A stretch of 42,500 bases of DNA, taken from contig NZ_CP069127.1 in assembly GCF_016811915.1 (NCBI RefSeq), positions 165,001 to 207,500 of the forward strand. The letters run 5' to 3'. The stretch is from Brevibacillus choshinensis (GTDB lineage Bacteria > Bacillota > Bacilli > Brevibacillales > Brevibacillaceae). Below are positions 10,220-18,219 of this stretch, one piece after another (positions within the stretch are counted from its first letter, which is position 1; every line of letters begins with the position of its first letter). The notes under the pieces are model-generated. The model was not told the origin of the DNA, did not search any database, and saw nothing but the letters and a program-made list of their open reading frames with translations. The position numbers and the translations under genes are program-made.

Positions 10220-10249
10220 GTCGCCTTGCACGGCTGCGTGCGGGGCGAC
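10220..10249 (+). promoter_or_regulatory. Strong 13-bp stem-loop without T-run
   Basis: GTCGCCTTGCACG pairs completely with CGTGCGGGGCGAC (two G-U pairs on this strand) around the tetraloop GCTG. It sits 10 bases after the stop of the 92-residue protein. The following sequence is not T-rich, so it is not a classic terminator. It could protect the 3' end of the upstream mRNA or act as a regulatory structure. Confidence 0.55.
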
Positions 10250-10289
10250 CCATTACAAATATCCTGGGCGAATAAGACTAAAAAAAGAT

Positions 10290-10318
10290 TTGACGAGTGG
10301 CGAAAGATGTAGCAAAAT
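10290..10318 (+). promoter_or_regulatory. Probable SigA promoter of the divergent Tad-like operon
   Basis: TTGACG and CAAAAT are separated by 17 bases (5/6 and 4/6 matches). A transcript starting near 10325 would exclude the upstream in-frame GTG at 10297 and support translation from 10363. No other promoter-like pair was seen before the following overlapping genes. Confidence 0.45.
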
Positions 10319-10362
10319 GTCTATTAAAATATAAAAATGTAAAAATCTGGGGGTATTTTGTC

Positions 10363-11121
10363 GTGTTGGCAAAGAGTGCAATCGAATTAGTCAACCGCTG
10401 CTACGAGGAGACAAACAGTTTAATTTCGCTCGAGGAACTAAAGGAATCATTTATTGTCTACGTCTTTGGAAACTATCAGGATGAGTTTTTGGATCAGTAC
10501 GACATGGAACATTTTTACGAGCATCTCGATTTGCTCCAATTGACCAACTGCCGAAGAGACTTTGATAAGGCAGTAGAGGACTGGTACATTATTCAGTATG
10601 GTAGCGTAGCAAATGATGCGAATTACCACGACATACTGTTCACTCTCGTCAAAGAAGCTGTTGTGCAGTATCAGTCTCAAAACCGCACGGCGCTGATTCG
10701 CGATGTCACCAAAATGCTAACGTTACCGACAGGCTTTATTTCCAGATGGCAAAATGGCTTGCTGCGTGAAGGGTCACTGCCTACTTATTTTAAATATCTC
10801 ATGAAGCTGGGAATTCGATCACACGAAGATATTGAATCACTGGTCGACATGTGGCTCGTAGAATACCCGAATGCCTTTGATAAAAAACAGCAGCAGTTAT
10901 TCGCGAACCCACCCCGACGCGGGAGGCCAAACAATGTGGAACTCGCTCTACTAATCGAAATGGCCTACAAGTTCAAGCCAGAAATGACCTCCCAAGAACG
11001 GGAGCGCTTGAGAAAAATTTATTACTATCATCGCAAGTCCCTCACGATTCGCGAAATGGTTGAGAAATTTAAAAACTATATAAGTAGTAAAACTAAATCG
11101 GATGACTCCCAGGTGGGGTAA
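10363..11121 (+). CDS. Putative DNA-binding protein heading the divergent Tad-like operon
   Basis: The 252-residue product (from GTG 10363) has no close family I can name. Residues of about 108-150 (VTKMLTLPTGFISRWQNG..., then LPTYFKYLMKLGI) look like an XRE/lambda-repressor-type helix-turn-helix. A basic PPRRGRPNN segment near residue 187 resembles an AT-hook. The N-terminal 100 residues are acidic and helical. GTG at 10363 follows CTGGGGG with 9-nt spacing; an alternative GTG at 10297 lies inside the proposed promoter and lacks a Shine-Dalgarno. The gene ends 2 bases before the next ATG and is probably the first gene of the operon, so an autoregulator role is plausible but unproven. Confidence 0.6.
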   Translation: MLAKSAIELVNRCYEETNSLISLEELKESFIVYVFGNYQDEFLDQYDMEHFYEHLDLLQLTNCRRDFDKAVEDWYIIQYGSVANDANYHDILFTLVKEAVVQYQSQNRTALIRDVTKMLTLPTGFISRWQNGLLREGSLPTYFKYLMKLGIRSHEDIESLVDMWLVEYPNAFDKKQQQLFANPPRRGRPNNVELALLIEMAYKFKPEMTSQERERLRKIYYYHRKSLTIREMVEKFKNYISSKTKSDDSQVG

Positions 11122-11123
11122 TC

Positions 11124-12005
11124 ATGTTTCATCAGATGAACCGCTTCGTTTCTCGGTTCCGCGATCTGGAGCAGCAAGAGCTCTTTCAGACTCGCGAGGA
11201 AGAACAGCAATGGAAGCTGCTCAAGGACAAGCTCGCAGCGCCTTCACTAGTAGAAGAACCACCTCGTCACTTCAATCGCAGCTGTATTGCTGTCACCAGC
11301 TTGTACGCACAGGCGGGAGCGAGCTTCATCGCCTCCAACGTTGCTTATGCTTGGGCTGGAAAGGGAATACCGGTCACGCTCTCGGAAATGCCGAATGCAG
11401 TATCTTACTTGTACTTTGCATTAGATTACGAGCGTAGAGCACACAAGCTAGCCAATTCCTATACTTCCGCACCCTTGCTCCTCATGCAGAACAATCAGCT
11501 ACGCATCCAGATTGATCCCCCGTTGAAACAGAATAATACTTCCCATATCGATCCTGCCCATTGGTTACTACGCATATGCAAAGATAGCCCACTAGTCGTT
11601 ATTGACGTTTCTTCACGGTGGAAAGAAAGAGATGCCCAACAAATATTTGAGCTAGCAGATGAAATTTGGGTTGTATTTGATGCCGACTTGGCTCGCCTTA
11701 CCCGCATGTTTTTGGTTGAGTCCGCGCCCTCTTGGTGGACAACCGAACGAAGCAAGATCAAATTGATCGCAAATAAATGGAACCAGCAGCTTTCGCGTTC
11801 CAGTGTCATGAAAAGGGTGGAAGGAACGCTGTCTCTTTGGAATCCGGAAGTTGGTCCGGTTGAGGTAGAGTATATACTTCCTCTGGTGAATAACGAAAAG
11901 CCCGGAGATGCTCAAGTAAAGGGGAAGCTGCTTCTGGAGGATTTTGCGGAGGAAGAGCATGTTTTTCAACCATTGATTCACACCTACAAAGGAAGGGTGC
12001 TATGA
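11124..12005 (+). CDS. Degenerate MinD/CpaE-like NTPase-fold protein
   Basis: The 293-residue protein has the order of elements of a MinD/ParA fold: a strand and loop at about residues 56-66 (VTSLYAQAGAS), a helix starting FIASNVAYAWA, a later VVIDVSSRW strand (about 154) and a VVFDAD strand (about 182). The P-loop position reads YAQAGASF and has no Lys, so ATP hydrolysis is unlikely. It probably serves as a structural or localisation subunit paired with the similar protein at 12787. The ATG follows AGGTGGGG and lies 2 bases after the preceding stop. The stop overlaps the next start in ATGA. Confidence 0.62.
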   Translation: MFHQMNRFVSRFRDLEQQELFQTREEEQQWKLLKDKLAAPSLVEEPPRHFNRSCIAVTSLYAQAGASFIASNVAYAWAGKGIPVTLSEMPNAVSYLYFALDYERRAHKLANSYTSAPLLLMQNNQLRIQIDPPLKQNNTSHIDPAHWLLRICKDSPLVVIDVSSRWKERDAQQIFELADEIWVVFDADLARLTRMFLVESAPSWWTTERSKIKLIANKWNQQLSRSSVMKRVEGTLSLWNPEVGPVEVEYILPLVNNEKPGDAQVKGKLLLEDFAEEEHVFQPLIHTYKGRVL

Positions 12006-12790
12006 AAAAGCAAACCTTGTTTCTGATTTGCCTGATTTCCTTTTTGTTGGCGGGTTCGTCATTTTACGCTGCGACACAATATATCGATGCGATGGCTGCT
12101 GAACGCTTGTTTGCACCTGTCGTGAAAGTGGCACAGGGCAAGGAAATAGCTCCATTTGAGCCCATTACTCGAGAAGACGTGGTGCTTATTTCGGAGGAAG
12201 TGGACGAGATTCTTCCTGGGTCAGCTCGTGATCTGGAGAGTGTGATTGGCAGGAGAAGCGTTCAGACCATCTATGAAGGGGAGCAACTGCTGACGGCAAA
12301 ATTGACGGATACACAGCTGCTCCCCGAAAAAGGACAAGCAAGATATGAGTTCCCCTTGATGTACATTCAGCCGCTCACAGAATTACGGAAAGGAGATCAC
12401 GTGAAAATTTGGGTTAAGTACAAGCCCCTGACGGAATTGCAGGGTCTCCCGGATCCCGTTCAATTTACAAAAACAAATGACACAGCTGAATTCTTGTTTG
12501 AAAGTCAGTTGGCCAGTGTGAGAGATAGCAACGGCGTAGAAATCTATACCTTGAAGCCAAGCTTGGTTCCATCGCCTGATCACATGGATGCTGTATTTAA
12601 CGGTTCTCGTGAAAAACCGATGCAAAATGGCGAAAAACGATATCGGGATTATCGGGTGCAGCCGACAGCGTTGCCTGCGTTTGTGGGATTCAATCTGACT
12701 GATCAACAGTACGTCAAACTTTCCGAGGCGATGTCCTATGGAATGCTGCAGGTCGGGCACGTCATGGCAACAAAGGAGCAAGCTTCATGA
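12002..12790 (+). CDS. SAF-domain CpaB-like protein, divergent paralog
   Basis: The 262-residue protein has an N-terminal membrane segment (about 5-24), then a SAF-like domain (about 38-105: KGKEIAPFEPITREDVV-like core and a YEGEQLLTAKL closing strand) and a variable C-terminal domain. It occupies the CpaB role in the divergent cluster and should face the cell exterior. Sequence similarity to the 1953 protein is weak apart from the SAF pattern. A GGAAGGG precedes the ATG inside the upstream gene; both ends overlap neighbours by 4 bases. Confidence 0.68.
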   Translation: MKKQTLFLICLISFLLAGSSFYAATQYIDAMAAERLFAPVVKVAQGKEIAPFEPITREDVVLISEEVDEILPGSARDLESVIGRRSVQTIYEGEQLLTAKLTDTQLLPEKGQARYEFPLMYIQPLTELRKGDHVKIWVKYKPLTELQGLPDPVQFTKTNDTAEFLFESQLASVRDSNGVEIYTLKPSLVPSPDHMDAVFNGSREKPMQNGEKRYRDYRVQPTALPAFVGFNLTDQQYVKLSEAMSYGMLQVGHVMATKEQAS

Positions 12791-13905
12791 AAATTATCGT
12801 CTGTTATCCTATGAAATCCCTTGCCAAAACATATATGCCGGATAGTAGCGAGGCTTTGGTGGCAGAAACATCTGAAGAGTTTTTCCGATACGTTCAGCAT
12901 TATCAACCTGATGCTGCGGTGGTTTTTTCGGAAATGTTCTCTGCTCCGGCATGGGAGTGGCTGCCATCAGTAAAGGCTTCTCTGTCAGATATGTCTCCTC
13001 TCTTGATTATCCCGCTCTATCGGGATGAGGCATTGATTCAAAAAGTAGCGGAGGAAATGAAGCTGCAAGGTGTCTATGTTTTGTCCGCCCAGCTATCCCA
13101 AGAAGAAATTCGTAACCAAATTAGTCTCATCCTGGGACTGGAGGATGATGCCCAGGTTCGTATAACAGGTGATCGTCAAGGGATTGTCTACGCATTGATG
13201 AGCTATGGTTCATCAGGAATTACAACCTTTTGCATCAATTATCCGGTTGTATTAGCCAAACAAAATCCCGACAAGCGAATCGCCGTGCTAGATATGAATG
13301 AGGCAAAGCCTGATTTAACGCGTTTTTTCAAACTACAAAAACACCAATTAGCGCTGTTCCGTCCCGATTTTCTGGACGCGAATTCAGCAAAAAAGCGCAA
13401 TTGGATGAGCGTCTGCAAGCAAAGTGCACATTTGCCCAACCTGTATTACGCTCACGCTGCTACCAGATGGAAGAGTTCAGAAATGACCAATCTCATTTCA
13501 GCGTTCCGCCATCAATTTGACTTCGTGTACCTGGATTGGGGGTATTGTTTTCCAGAGTCAGAGACGCTGCAACGAATGATCTTTTCGGCTGATCGTAATC
13601 TATTGTTTGTGCGGGCAGACCCGTTCAGCTTGGAAAATGCAAGACAATGGATTCATTCCTGGAGGGAGAGAGGAGTTACTTGTGAAGTACTCCTCAGCCA
13701 TTTGGATAAGGGTCAGCCATTTCGGATCGGTGAGGATATTGCTTTATACGGTGTTGTTCCCCGCATACACGAGGGTCGATTGATGCAATCTCATCGCAGT
13801 AGCAGCGTACTGGTCGAGGAATTTCTGCCGCCAAAGCCTTACCTGACGAGTCTAAAGCAAATCGCCGAGGCTGAATCTTTTGAAAAAAGCGTGGTGTTGG
13901 CATGA
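12787..13905 (+). CDS. CpaE-like protein with pseudo-receiver and degenerate P-loop
   Basis: The 372-residue protein has the two-domain plan of CpaE. A receiver-like N-terminal part (about 1-118) lacks the acidic pocket and the phospho-Asp. A MinD-like part follows, where the Walker A region reads ALMSYGSSGITTF (about 138-150), again without Lys. IAVLDMNEAKPDLTRFF (about 168) corresponds to the VDFNLDLGTF switch of the 2678 protein, and FVYLDWG (about 247) to the Walker B strand. It is therefore recognisable as a CpaE descendant that has lost nucleotide-binding residues. Overlaps: ATGA at the start, ATGATG at the end. Confidence 0.68.
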   Translation: MKIIVCYPMKSLAKTYMPDSSEALVAETSEEFFRYVQHYQPDAAVVFSEMFSAPAWEWLPSVKASLSDMSPLLIIPLYRDEALIQKVAEEMKLQGVYVLSAQLSQEEIRNQISLILGLEDDAQVRITGDRQGIVYALMSYGSSGITTFCINYPVVLAKQNPDKRIAVLDMNEAKPDLTRFFKLQKHQLALFRPDFLDANSAKKRNWMSVCKQSAHLPNLYYAHAATRWKSSEMTNLISAFRHQFDFVYLDWGYCFPESETLQRMIFSADRNLLFVRADPFSLENARQWIHSWRERGVTCEVLLSHLDKGQPFRIGEDIALYGVVPRIHEGRLMQSHRSSSVLVEEFLPPKPYLTSLKQIAEAESFEKSVVLA

Positions 13906-15254
13906 TGCGTTCCGTTGAGCAATCTTGGACAGCGTCTCGATTGCGGGAGGTAGAAGATCTCAAACAGGCGGCCAGAGACTACCTCAACCATTTTGGCACC
14001 TCCAGAGAAGAAAAACTGGAGATGCAAAAAATTCTGTCATCTGCGGAGCAAGGAAACCGTGATAGCCTAAATCACATTATCCTTCGCTTGCAGCATTACT
14101 TCGAAGAGATCGTGAGGCGCCCGGTAACGGAAGAGATCCTACCTCACGTAAATAGCTACGAGGGTCTTGCCTTTGCTACCTATGGATGGGGGATTCTCAA
14201 CGCTGTACTACATTTGTCACCTTGGGTGGAAGAGGTGCGCATTTCGGCCAACCGGCAAGTAGCCTACATCGAACACGGCGCAAAAAAGTCTCTTTCCTAT
14301 ACGCCCTCATGGCGGGAAGTGGAAACCCTTCAACAGAAGCTGACCAATGCCGCAGGACTCTCCTTTAATGAGAAAAAGCCTCGTTTGAGTGGATATCTTG
14401 ATGCGTTAAAAGCCCGTTTGACTATGTTTACCTTTCCCTACTCGCGCGTACCGACGATTTTGGTTCGCAGGTTTACGACGCCGTCCTTTTCCCTAGATAG
14501 TCTGCGCATGCAAAACCAGCCTACCTTCGATGAAAGAGTTCAACTACTGCTGGAGCAGCAAGTGCACGGACGCGGCAACGTTCTAGTGATTGGCCCGATG
14601 GCAGCGGGGAAAACGACGCTGATGCTGTGCATGCTGAAGCTGAAGGACCCGCGGACAGAATACGTGACCATTTTTGAAAGCGAGCATGAGATGAGATTTG
14701 GAGATGTATGGGATGGCGAGGTTATTGAGCTGCAAAACGTAGAGGAAATCGGGATAGAGTTGGCACATTGCTTCAAAGACATGTATCGCTCTACAGCCAA
14801 TACGATCCTCATTGGAGAGATACGAGAGCCTATTGAAGCCTATCATTTCATTAACGCTGGAGTCAGAGGTACTGATGCCACGATCGGGGCCATGCACGAG
14901 CGCTTTCCTCATAAGGCACTGCAGGATTTGACAGACCTAGTCTACCAGTACGGGGGGCGCAGCATCGAGCTGACTCAGGAGAGGATCAGCAGAGCCGTCA
15001 ACTTCGTGAATTCCCTGACCTATCGCAATAACGGGCATCGATTCATCGACGCGATTCATGTTACAGAATGGAACGAGACCTTTGGCAGAGTGGAATCGAT
15101 TCCGCTTGTCTGCCGCAATATGCTGACGGGTGAATACGAATGGACGGGCAAGCAAATCGCTCCTCATTTGATTGAATACATGTGTCATGTAGGGAAGGCG
15201 GATATTGACGTGTTAAGAGAGCTACGTTTGACGGACATAGGCAGAACGCTATGA
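13902..15254 (+). CDS. CpaF-like secretion ATPase, divergent paralog
   Basis: The 450-residue protein has a CpaF architecture with an intact Walker A GPMAAGKTT (about 231-239), Asp-box-like VTIFESEHEM (about 259), Walker B ILIGEIREP (about 302-310) and a His-box equivalent IGAMHER (about 329) where typical CpaF has TxHAN. It is the only intact NTPase of the cluster and the likely energy source. Start is ATG 13902 (a second ATG immediately follows at 13905), overlapping the upstream stop. The stop overlaps the next start by 4 bases. Divergence from the 4129 ATPase is large. Confidence 0.82.
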   Translation: MMRSVEQSWTASRLREVEDLKQAARDYLNHFGTSREEKLEMQKILSSAEQGNRDSLNHIILRLQHYFEEIVRRPVTEEILPHVNSYEGLAFATYGWGILNAVLHLSPWVEEVRISANRQVAYIEHGAKKSLSYTPSWREVETLQQKLTNAAGLSFNEKKPRLSGYLDALKARLTMFTFPYSRVPTILVRRFTTPSFSLDSLRMQNQPTFDERVQLLLEQQVHGRGNVLVIGPMAAGKTTLMLCMLKLKDPRTEYVTIFESEHEMRFGDVWDGEVIELQNVEEIGIELAHCFKDMYRSTANTILIGEIREPIEAYHFINAGVRGTDATIGAMHERFPHKALQDLTDLVYQYGGRSIELTQERISRAVNFVNSLTYRNNGHRFIDAIHVTEWNETFGRVESIPLVCRNMLTGEYEWTGKQIAPHLIEYMCHVGKADIDVLRELRLTDIGRTL

Positions 15255-16150
15255 ACTATTTATTGCTAGTTCCCTTATTTTTGTGCCTCTTTAGCGGCTT
15301 TCTGTTTCTAGGTCTTCATCTATACAAGCGTTGGTCTGCACCGAAAGTGTTCTTTCCACGGACGGTTGAAGTGTGGCGGGAGAAATTTCTGAAGCATGCG
15401 ACTCGCCGAAAGCTCTACAACCGCTATGGCAGATGGTGCCAGATTGGGGGCGGTTCGCCGGAAGCTCATCTGCTCGTTTCACTCATTGGAGCGGTGGCAG
15501 GTTTTGCTTCCGGGCTCCTTTTAGGAAACATCGTTGTTTCGCTCTCGCTATTTCTTTTATTTCTCATGCTCCCGACATTACTGCTCTACGCTCGCTTTAC
15601 CGTTCGCATCAACAAGAAAATCAGTTCATTCTGCCGTTTCGTTGAATTGTTTGCTCGCTATTACAATAGTCGTAAAAATATTATCCTGACCTTTCGTGAA
15701 ATGATAGGAGAGTGTCCCAAAGAATTGCTGCCAGACCTGTTGCTCGTGAATAACAGCTTGGCTGATGGAGGTGATCCAGTCCTGGCTGTCGAGCAGTTTG
15801 CGGAAAGGCTCGACCATCCTTGGGCCTTCGATTTTGCTACGTATATTGCGAGCGGACTGGAAGGGGAAACCGAAGACATACAGGCGCCTCTCAACAGGCT
15901 TACCAATGAGATGTTTGTCCAGCAGGATGAAAAGGAAGAGCGTGACAGTGAAATTTATTCGATCTGGATCAGTTTGCTGGTGGTTATCGCCATCTGCATT
16001 TGTCTGATTCCATACAACCAGGGCTTACTGAAAGATTCCTATCGGCTGTATTTCTACACACCGGATGGGCAAGCGATCCTCGCGCTGGCTGTCACGGTAT
16101 GGTCGTTTTCGATAGTATTGGCATTCATCTGGGGAAGGAGATATCGCTGA
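15251..16150 (+). CDS. TadB-like membrane protein of the divergent cluster
   Basis: The 299-residue protein has an N-terminal membrane span (about 3-24), a hydrophobic block of about 75-118, a soluble helical domain (about 120-225) and two C-terminal spans (about 230-252 and 270-293). The layout equals TadB/T2SS-F platform proteins and the position after the CpaF-like gene agrees. Canonical T2SS-F motifs are blurred. The start overlaps the ATPase stop (ATGA) and the stop shares one base with the next ATG. Confidence 0.68.
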   Translation: MNYLLLVPLFLCLFSGFLFLGLHLYKRWSAPKVFFPRTVEVWREKFLKHATRRKLYNRYGRWCQIGGGSPEAHLLVSLIGAVAGFASGLLLGNIVVSLSLFLLFLMLPTLLLYARFTVRINKKISSFCRFVELFARYYNSRKNIILTFREMIGECPKELLPDLLLVNNSLADGGDPVLAVEQFAERLDHPWAFDFATYIASGLEGETEDIQAPLNRLTNEMFVQQDEKEERDSEIYSIWISLLVVIAICICLIPYNQGLLKDSYRLYFYTPDGQAILALAVTVWSFSIVLAFIWGRRYR

Positions 16151-16989
16151 TGCCGATCGCTGTGATGTATACGTACCTGGGACTCGGAGCCCTCTTCATA
16201 TTCACTGCTGCCTTTTTAATCGGGAAATACGTAAGCTGCATGTATCGCCCCAAGCTTTTCATCTCCAATGCTTGGTGGAAGCAGTGGGAGCGTACCTTGC
16301 GAGCCGATGAGGATGAGAAGTGGGAGCAGCTCTTGAACCGTTCCGGTAGGCCATTTGGCTGGGGGAAAGCGGAGTGGGTGTTTTTGCAGCTTGTTTGCGG
16401 TAGTTCCGTTTGCTTCCTCATTCTTTTATGGGCCATGGTGAGCCGCTTTGAATCTTTTCCATTCTTATCGATGTGTCTCGCTTCGGCAATCAGCTTTATG
16501 CTGCCTTACATTGGCTTGAAAATGTGGGCGGGACACCGGGAGGATATGCTCAGCACCGACGTTGCGCGCTTTATCAATCGGTATGTGACATTGCTGGAAA
16601 ATCAGGTCCCGATCTACAGTGCCATGGTAAAAGCGGCACGGCCGACAAGAAAGCTAAAAGAATACGTCCCGACTCTATCAGAGTGGAACAAGGATCCGGA
16701 TGAAGCATTGGAGAGCTTCAAGCGAAAAATGGGAGTGGATGATGCCGTGATCCTGATCTCAAGTATGCGAACCGTAGAAAAGCTGACAGACGGACAAATC
16801 AGCGTGACCATGCAGCGGATGGAATGGGCAGTCGATCATAGGCGCATGTTTCGCCATCGCAAAAAGATCAAGTCATTGGGAATTGGCTACAGTGTGATCG
16901 TCTATCCCGCTTTTTACATGGGGCTTCTGGTAGCCATGTTTCCTTGGTACAAGCTGCTCACAGAAATCTTGGACAAGTATTTAACCTGA
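16150..16989 (+). CDS. TadC-like membrane protein of the divergent cluster
   Basis: The 279-residue protein has membrane segments at about 7-30, 78-100, 103-123 and 240-262, and a soluble domain between (ARFINRYVTLLENQVPIYSAMV resembles the T2SS-F core; only part is quoted by position, about 142-163). The ATG at 16150 is preceded by AAGGAG at 9-nt spacing and overlaps the previous stop in TGATG; an upstream GTG in the same frame at 16000 would overlap the TadB-like gene by 150 bases and is rejected. It is probably the second half of the membrane platform. Confidence 0.68.
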   Translation: MPIAVMYTYLGLGALFIFTAAFLIGKYVSCMYRPKLFISNAWWKQWERTLRADEDEKWEQLLNRSGRPFGWGKAEWVFLQLVCGSSVCFLILLWAMVSRFESFPFLSMCLASAISFMLPYIGLKMWAGHREDMLSTDVARFINRYVTLLENQVPIYSAMVKAARPTRKLKEYVPTLSEWNKDPDEALESFKRKMGVDDAVILISSMRTVEKLTDGQISVTMQRMEWAVDHRRMFRHRKKIKSLGIGYSVIVYPAFYMGLLVAMFPWYKLLTEILDKYLT

Positions 16990-17002
16990 TAAGGAGCCGC
17001 CC

Positions 17003-17149
17003 ATGACAAAGCTCTTCTCTATCATTTTATGTATTGTGTTCACCTTGGGTATCATCGTCTCGAGCCTTTCTGAAATCAATGATTCAGTCGTTAAAGACGG
17101 AGGTTTGAGAGATCGGGCAGTGAGCTGGATTGACCAAGCGATACCCTAG
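17003..17149 (+). CDS. Membrane microprotein A (48 aa), pilin-like candidate
   Basis: ATG at 17003 follows AAGGAG with 6-nt spacing and opens a 48-codon frame. The product is MTKLFSIILCIVFTLGIIVS followed by a polar tail with WIDQAIP at the end: one hydrophobic helix at the very N-terminus, then about 25 polar residues. The first 21 residues match microprotein B (17290-17490) at 12 positions, which supports both as real genes. It sits right after the TadC-like gene, where the canonical operon has its Flp pilin. No Gly plus Glu+5 prepilin motif is present. Confidence 0.68.
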   Translation: MTKLFSIILCIVFTLGIIVSSLSEINDSVVKDGGLRDRAVSWIDQAIP

Positions 17150-17177
17150 CATCTGCTTTCAGTAGGAAGACCCTCTT

Positions 17178-17261
17178 ACAACCTGTAAAGGCCAGCATAA
17201 ACCATGCAACAGCTTTCTTAAACGGTGCAGTACCCTTCTTAAAACCCGCAAAAGCATTCTG
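17178..17261 (+). repeat. Degenerate 21-bp tandem repeat (four units)
   Basis: Four consecutive 21-base blocks start at 17178, 17199, 17220 and 17241. They share an A-rich start, a central GC(A)-A and, in the last three, a TTCTT or TTCTG end. They fill the gap between two related microprotein genes. One frame is open across them but has no start codon. Confidence 0.4.
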
Positions 17262-17289
17262 AAAACAAGCCAAACAAGGAGTGATCGAG

Positions 17290-17490
17290 ATGTCAAAAAT
17301 GTTCTTTATTTTCTTAGCCTGCGTCATGGTACTCGGGATTGGTGTTAGCTCGTATGGCAATGAATTAAGTCCGGCTGCCAACGATTCTGCGGAAAGCATC
17401 AATAACTCGATTGACTCTCTCAATTACGATACGAGAAATGAAAACATCAATTTCCGGACGCAAAACGGTACGTCCTACACATCCAACTGA
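17290..17490 (+). CDS. Membrane microprotein B (66 aa), pilin-like candidate
   Basis: ATG at 17290 lies 8 nt after AAGGAG; a GTG at 17281 is part of the Shine-Dalgarno region and unlikely. The product has an N-terminal hydrophobic helix (MSKMFFIFLACVMVLGIGVSS) and a 45-residue tail rich in Asn and Ser (NDSAESINNSIDSLNYD ... NGTSYTSN), suggesting an exposed surface. Its N-terminus is homologous to microprotein A. It is a good candidate for the major subunit of the divergent system, although it lacks the type III prepilin signal. The stop overlaps the next ATG in TGATG. Confidence 0.7.
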   Translation: MSKMFFIFLACVMVLGIGVSSYGNELSPAANDSAESINNSIDSLNYDTRNENINFRTQNGTSYTSN

Positions 17491-17633
17491 TGATCACCCA
17501 CCACGTCTTTCTCATCATTCTGATCATGGTAGGGAGCTTATGCTCGATTTTCTGGAGTTTGCAGCCGGAAGAACAGCTGCGACAAACGCAGGTGGAAAGG
17601 GTGCATAAAGCTGCGACAGTCATCTTTCATTAG
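17490..17633 (+). CDS. Membrane microprotein C (47 aa)
   Basis: The ATG at 17490 shares one base with the stop of microprotein B, a coupling arrangement used elsewhere in this operon. The product has a short His-containing leader (MITHHVF), a hydrophobic helix (LIILIMVGSLCSIFWSL) and a basic, Gln-rich tail ending in VIFH. No family is recognised. Its support is position, coupling and a plausible single-span topology. Confidence 0.55.
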   Translation: MITHHVFLIILIMVGSLCSIFWSLQPEEQLRQTQVERVHKAATVIFH

Positions 17634-17655
17634 AAAGTGCAATCCCACACGATAG

Positions 17656-18063
17656 ATGGTTAAAGCGAAGGTTTTCATTATATGCCTGACAGTCCTGATT
17701 CTAGTTTTCTCAGCCATTGGAGCATACCACATGTACGCCATGGAACGGGCCATTGCTCGAAGCATCTATGCGGATCTGCTCGATGACATGCAAGATATCG
17801 GCTACCTTGATTCAGCCCTGGCCGAATACTACATGCAAGAGATGGCGGACCTGGGCTGGGATGTGACGGGTGATGTATTTGCCGGCACGAGTCCGCGAAC
17901 GGAGAATGAGCGTGCCCGAAAGGAACGTCAGGATACCGTGACGCTTGTCCTCCGTGTTCAGCCGACGACGGTTGCGCAATGGCTGCATCGATTTGTGGAG
18001 GGAGAGGTGAAGTTTACCTTTGCGGGCAGCCGTCCCTCTGAATATTTTGACCCGGGGTGGTAG
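17656..18063 (+). CDS. Single-span membrane protein of the divergent Tad-like cluster
   Basis: The 135-residue protein has an N-terminal membrane helix (about 4-26: FIICLTVLILVFSAIGAY) and an extracytoplasmic domain, with acidic residues at 40-65 and a VTLVLRVQP strand later. It looks like a TadE/TadF-style minor subunit but lacks the Gly and Glu+5 processing motif. An in-frame TAG directly precedes the ATG, so the start is fixed; no good Shine-Dalgarno is visible, suggesting dependence on upstream translation. Function unknown. Confidence 0.65.
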   Translation: MVKAKVFIICLTVLILVFSAIGAYHMYAMERAIARSIYADLLDDMQDIGYLDSALAEYYMQEMADLGWDVTGDVFAGTSPRTENERARKERQDTVTLVLRVQPTTVAQWLHRFVEGEVKFTFAGSRPSEYFDPGW

Positions 18064-18066
18064 ACG

Positions 18067-18219
18067 TTGAATAAACTGATTGCCACATTGGCTCTGCTCG
18101 TATTGGTGTTACCACTGACCGTAAATCTCCTGCTGACCGGACCAGACAACCTCCTTTCAGCATGCACGCAGTTCTTTGGTGAACTTCTCGGCAGTGTGAC
18201 ACGATTTGGAACAAGCTGA
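18067..18219 (+). CDS. Membrane microprotein D (50 aa, TTG start)
   Basis: A frame opens with TTG at 18067, 3 bases after the preceding stop, and ends in TGATG overlapping the next gene. The product has a long hydrophobic N-terminal helix (LIATLALLVLVLPLTVNLLL) and a short tail (FFGELLGSVTRFGTS). The Shine-Dalgarno is weak (GGGTGG), so coupling is assumed. No family is recognised. The snug fit between two genes makes it more likely real than chance. Confidence 0.55.
   Translation: MNKLIATLALLVLVLPLTVNLLLTGPDNLLSACTQFFGELLGSVTRFGTS

Noticed and set aside
17091..17423. 110-codon frame on the minus strand across the microprotein region
   Set aside because: It is antisense to two supported small genes and the repeat tract; no ribosome binding site or family features.
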